Part shown: piece after piece, positions 12,951-13,554 of the stretch
How positions within the stretch are numbered: the first letter of the stretch is position 1
How the letters are laid out: the number at the start of each line of letters is the position of its first letter
Assembly: GCA_026419705.1 (NCBI GenBank)
Contig: JANZYY010000073.1
Coordinates: forward strand, 1-13,554
Source of the DNA: Fischerella sp.
GTDB taxonomy: Bacteria > Cyanobacteriota > Cyanobacteriia > Cyanobacteriales > Nostocaceae
Reading direction: 5' to 3'
Length of the DNA: 13,554 nt
Made by a program: the position numbers and the translations under genes
The notes under the pieces: model-generated
What the model saw: only the letters and a program-made list of their open reading frames with translations
Databases searched by the model: none
Told to the model about the DNA's origin: nothing

Positions 12951-13554
12951 TTGTTATTCCTAAAATCTGTAGCGACTGTCTTAAAAAGTCAAGCGATCGC
13001 ACTACGCTTTGGTGGGTTCGCTGGAACGAAAAGCTATTATGGTTGGCGATCGCCTATTCTCACGACACCATAGCTGGTCACTGCATCGGGAAAATAGATA
13101 AAGTCGATTTTAATTAGCTAAAAGGCAGATTGCTTTCTCATTGTGGCGAAAAAGATAAATTTGATGATAGGTTGAGTTCTGTGAAATATTACCGATGTAG
13201 AGCAAGCCATTGATCGAGATTAGACCAATCCAGCGACATCAGATAGAACAAGCCAAGCAAATCGTTATGGGAGTTTCCCTACTAATAATAGTTCACTATT
13301 CACATTTGGTAATTATAGTTCTGATTAAAAAATACATTTTTTAGTTTTGTTTAAGAATATTATCGTTGTATGCTAATTATTAAGTTTTGAGTCTAAAAAT
13401 TAAACTAAATTCATCCAAGCCTAAAACCCAGCTGATTCTTAACTAATCGGATTTCGCCACGTACAGATTATAACTATTACTCCACCAAACCAAAATTGCT
13501 GGGTAAGTATTGTTTGTAGTTAGCGCTTCAGCGCGAAAGCGCCAACTACAAACC
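12951..13554. other. 604-bp non-coding region upstream of hupW
   Basis: The region holds the hupW ribosome binding site, two closely spaced HIP1 octamers (12993-13000 and 13046-13053) and an edge hairpin (13512-13553). The part near 13050-13290 is less AT-rich than the rest and has open stretches on the minus strand without a convincing start, possibly decayed coding sequence, but I match it to nothing. I could not place a promoter. Confidence 0.55.
13512..13553. repeat. Inverted repeat GTTTGTAGTTAGCGCTT at the right edge
   Basis: The left arm GTTTGTAGTTAGCGCTT faces AAGCGCCAACTACAAAC with one A/C mismatch across a short loop (CAGCGCGA). It looks like another family of dispersed hairpin repeat, sharing GTAGTT/AACTAC with the STRR units but with a GC-rich core. 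The window ends here, so a gene it might serve cannot be seen. Confidence 0.75.

Noticed and set aside
13050..13290. Decayed coding sequence on the minus strand
   Set aside because: Short open stretches exist, but they have no start or recognisable motif, so I do not call a pseudogene.

Overview
The window is chromosomal DNA from a filamentous, heterocyst-forming cyanobacterium (Nostocales: Nostoc, Anabaena, Fischerella or a relative). The evidence is the cyanobacterial nif gene order ending in hesA, hesB and the heterocyst ferredoxin fdxH, a HupW-type hydrogenase protease nearby, ten copies of the cyanobacterial HIP1 octamer GCGATCGC, and abundant heptad STRR repeats between genes. The genus cannot be fixed from the sequence alone.

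Positions 1-8058 are the distal half of the main nitrogenase cluster, all on the + strand: nifK (5' end cut by the window), a small Mo-nitrogenase-associated protein, nifE, nifN, nifX, a DUF269 protein, a DUF683 helical protein, nifW, hesA, hesB and fdxH. NifK is the beta subunit of the MoFe protein. NifE and NifN form the scaffold on which FeMo-cofactor is completed, and NifX and the DUF269 protein belong to cofactor handling. NifW protects or assists MoFe protein maturation. HesA and HesB are a ThiF/MoeB-like enzyme and an IscA-like Fe-S protein, and FdxH delivers electrons to nitrogenase reductase. Several genes overlap by 1 or 4 bases (nifE/nifN, nifX/DUF269, DUF683/nifW). The remaining gaps are nearly all filled by heptad repeats, so the cluster reads as short coupled modules separated by hairpin-forming repeat blocks. 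A stem-loop follows fdxH.

Positions 8191-9571 hold a stand-alone heme O synthase gene (ctaB) and, convergent to it, a small Mop-type molybdate-binding protein. A layered repeat block lies between them: an STRR, a MITE-like element with terminal inverted repeats, and a 30-bp perfect palindrome. Positions 10464-11060 encode a two-CBS-domain protein with a C-terminal CP12-like segment that has lost the CP12 cysteines. Positions 11998-12366 encode a small protein I do not recognise, and convergent to it is hupW, the maturation endopeptidase for the uptake hydrogenase large subunit. The three long gaps (9572-10463, 11061-11997 and 12951-13554) are mostly AT-rich and show only small inverted repeats.

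The functional theme is heterocyst nitrogen fixation: MoFe protein and cofactor assembly, electron supply, molybdenum handling, H2 recycling, and probably respiration and carbon-metabolism control. I see no clearly new multi-gene system. The observations most worth following up are the degenerate CP12 module on the CBS protein, the uniform polarity and genic encroachment of the STRR blocks, the lone ctaB beside fdxH, and the unidentified gene facing hupW.
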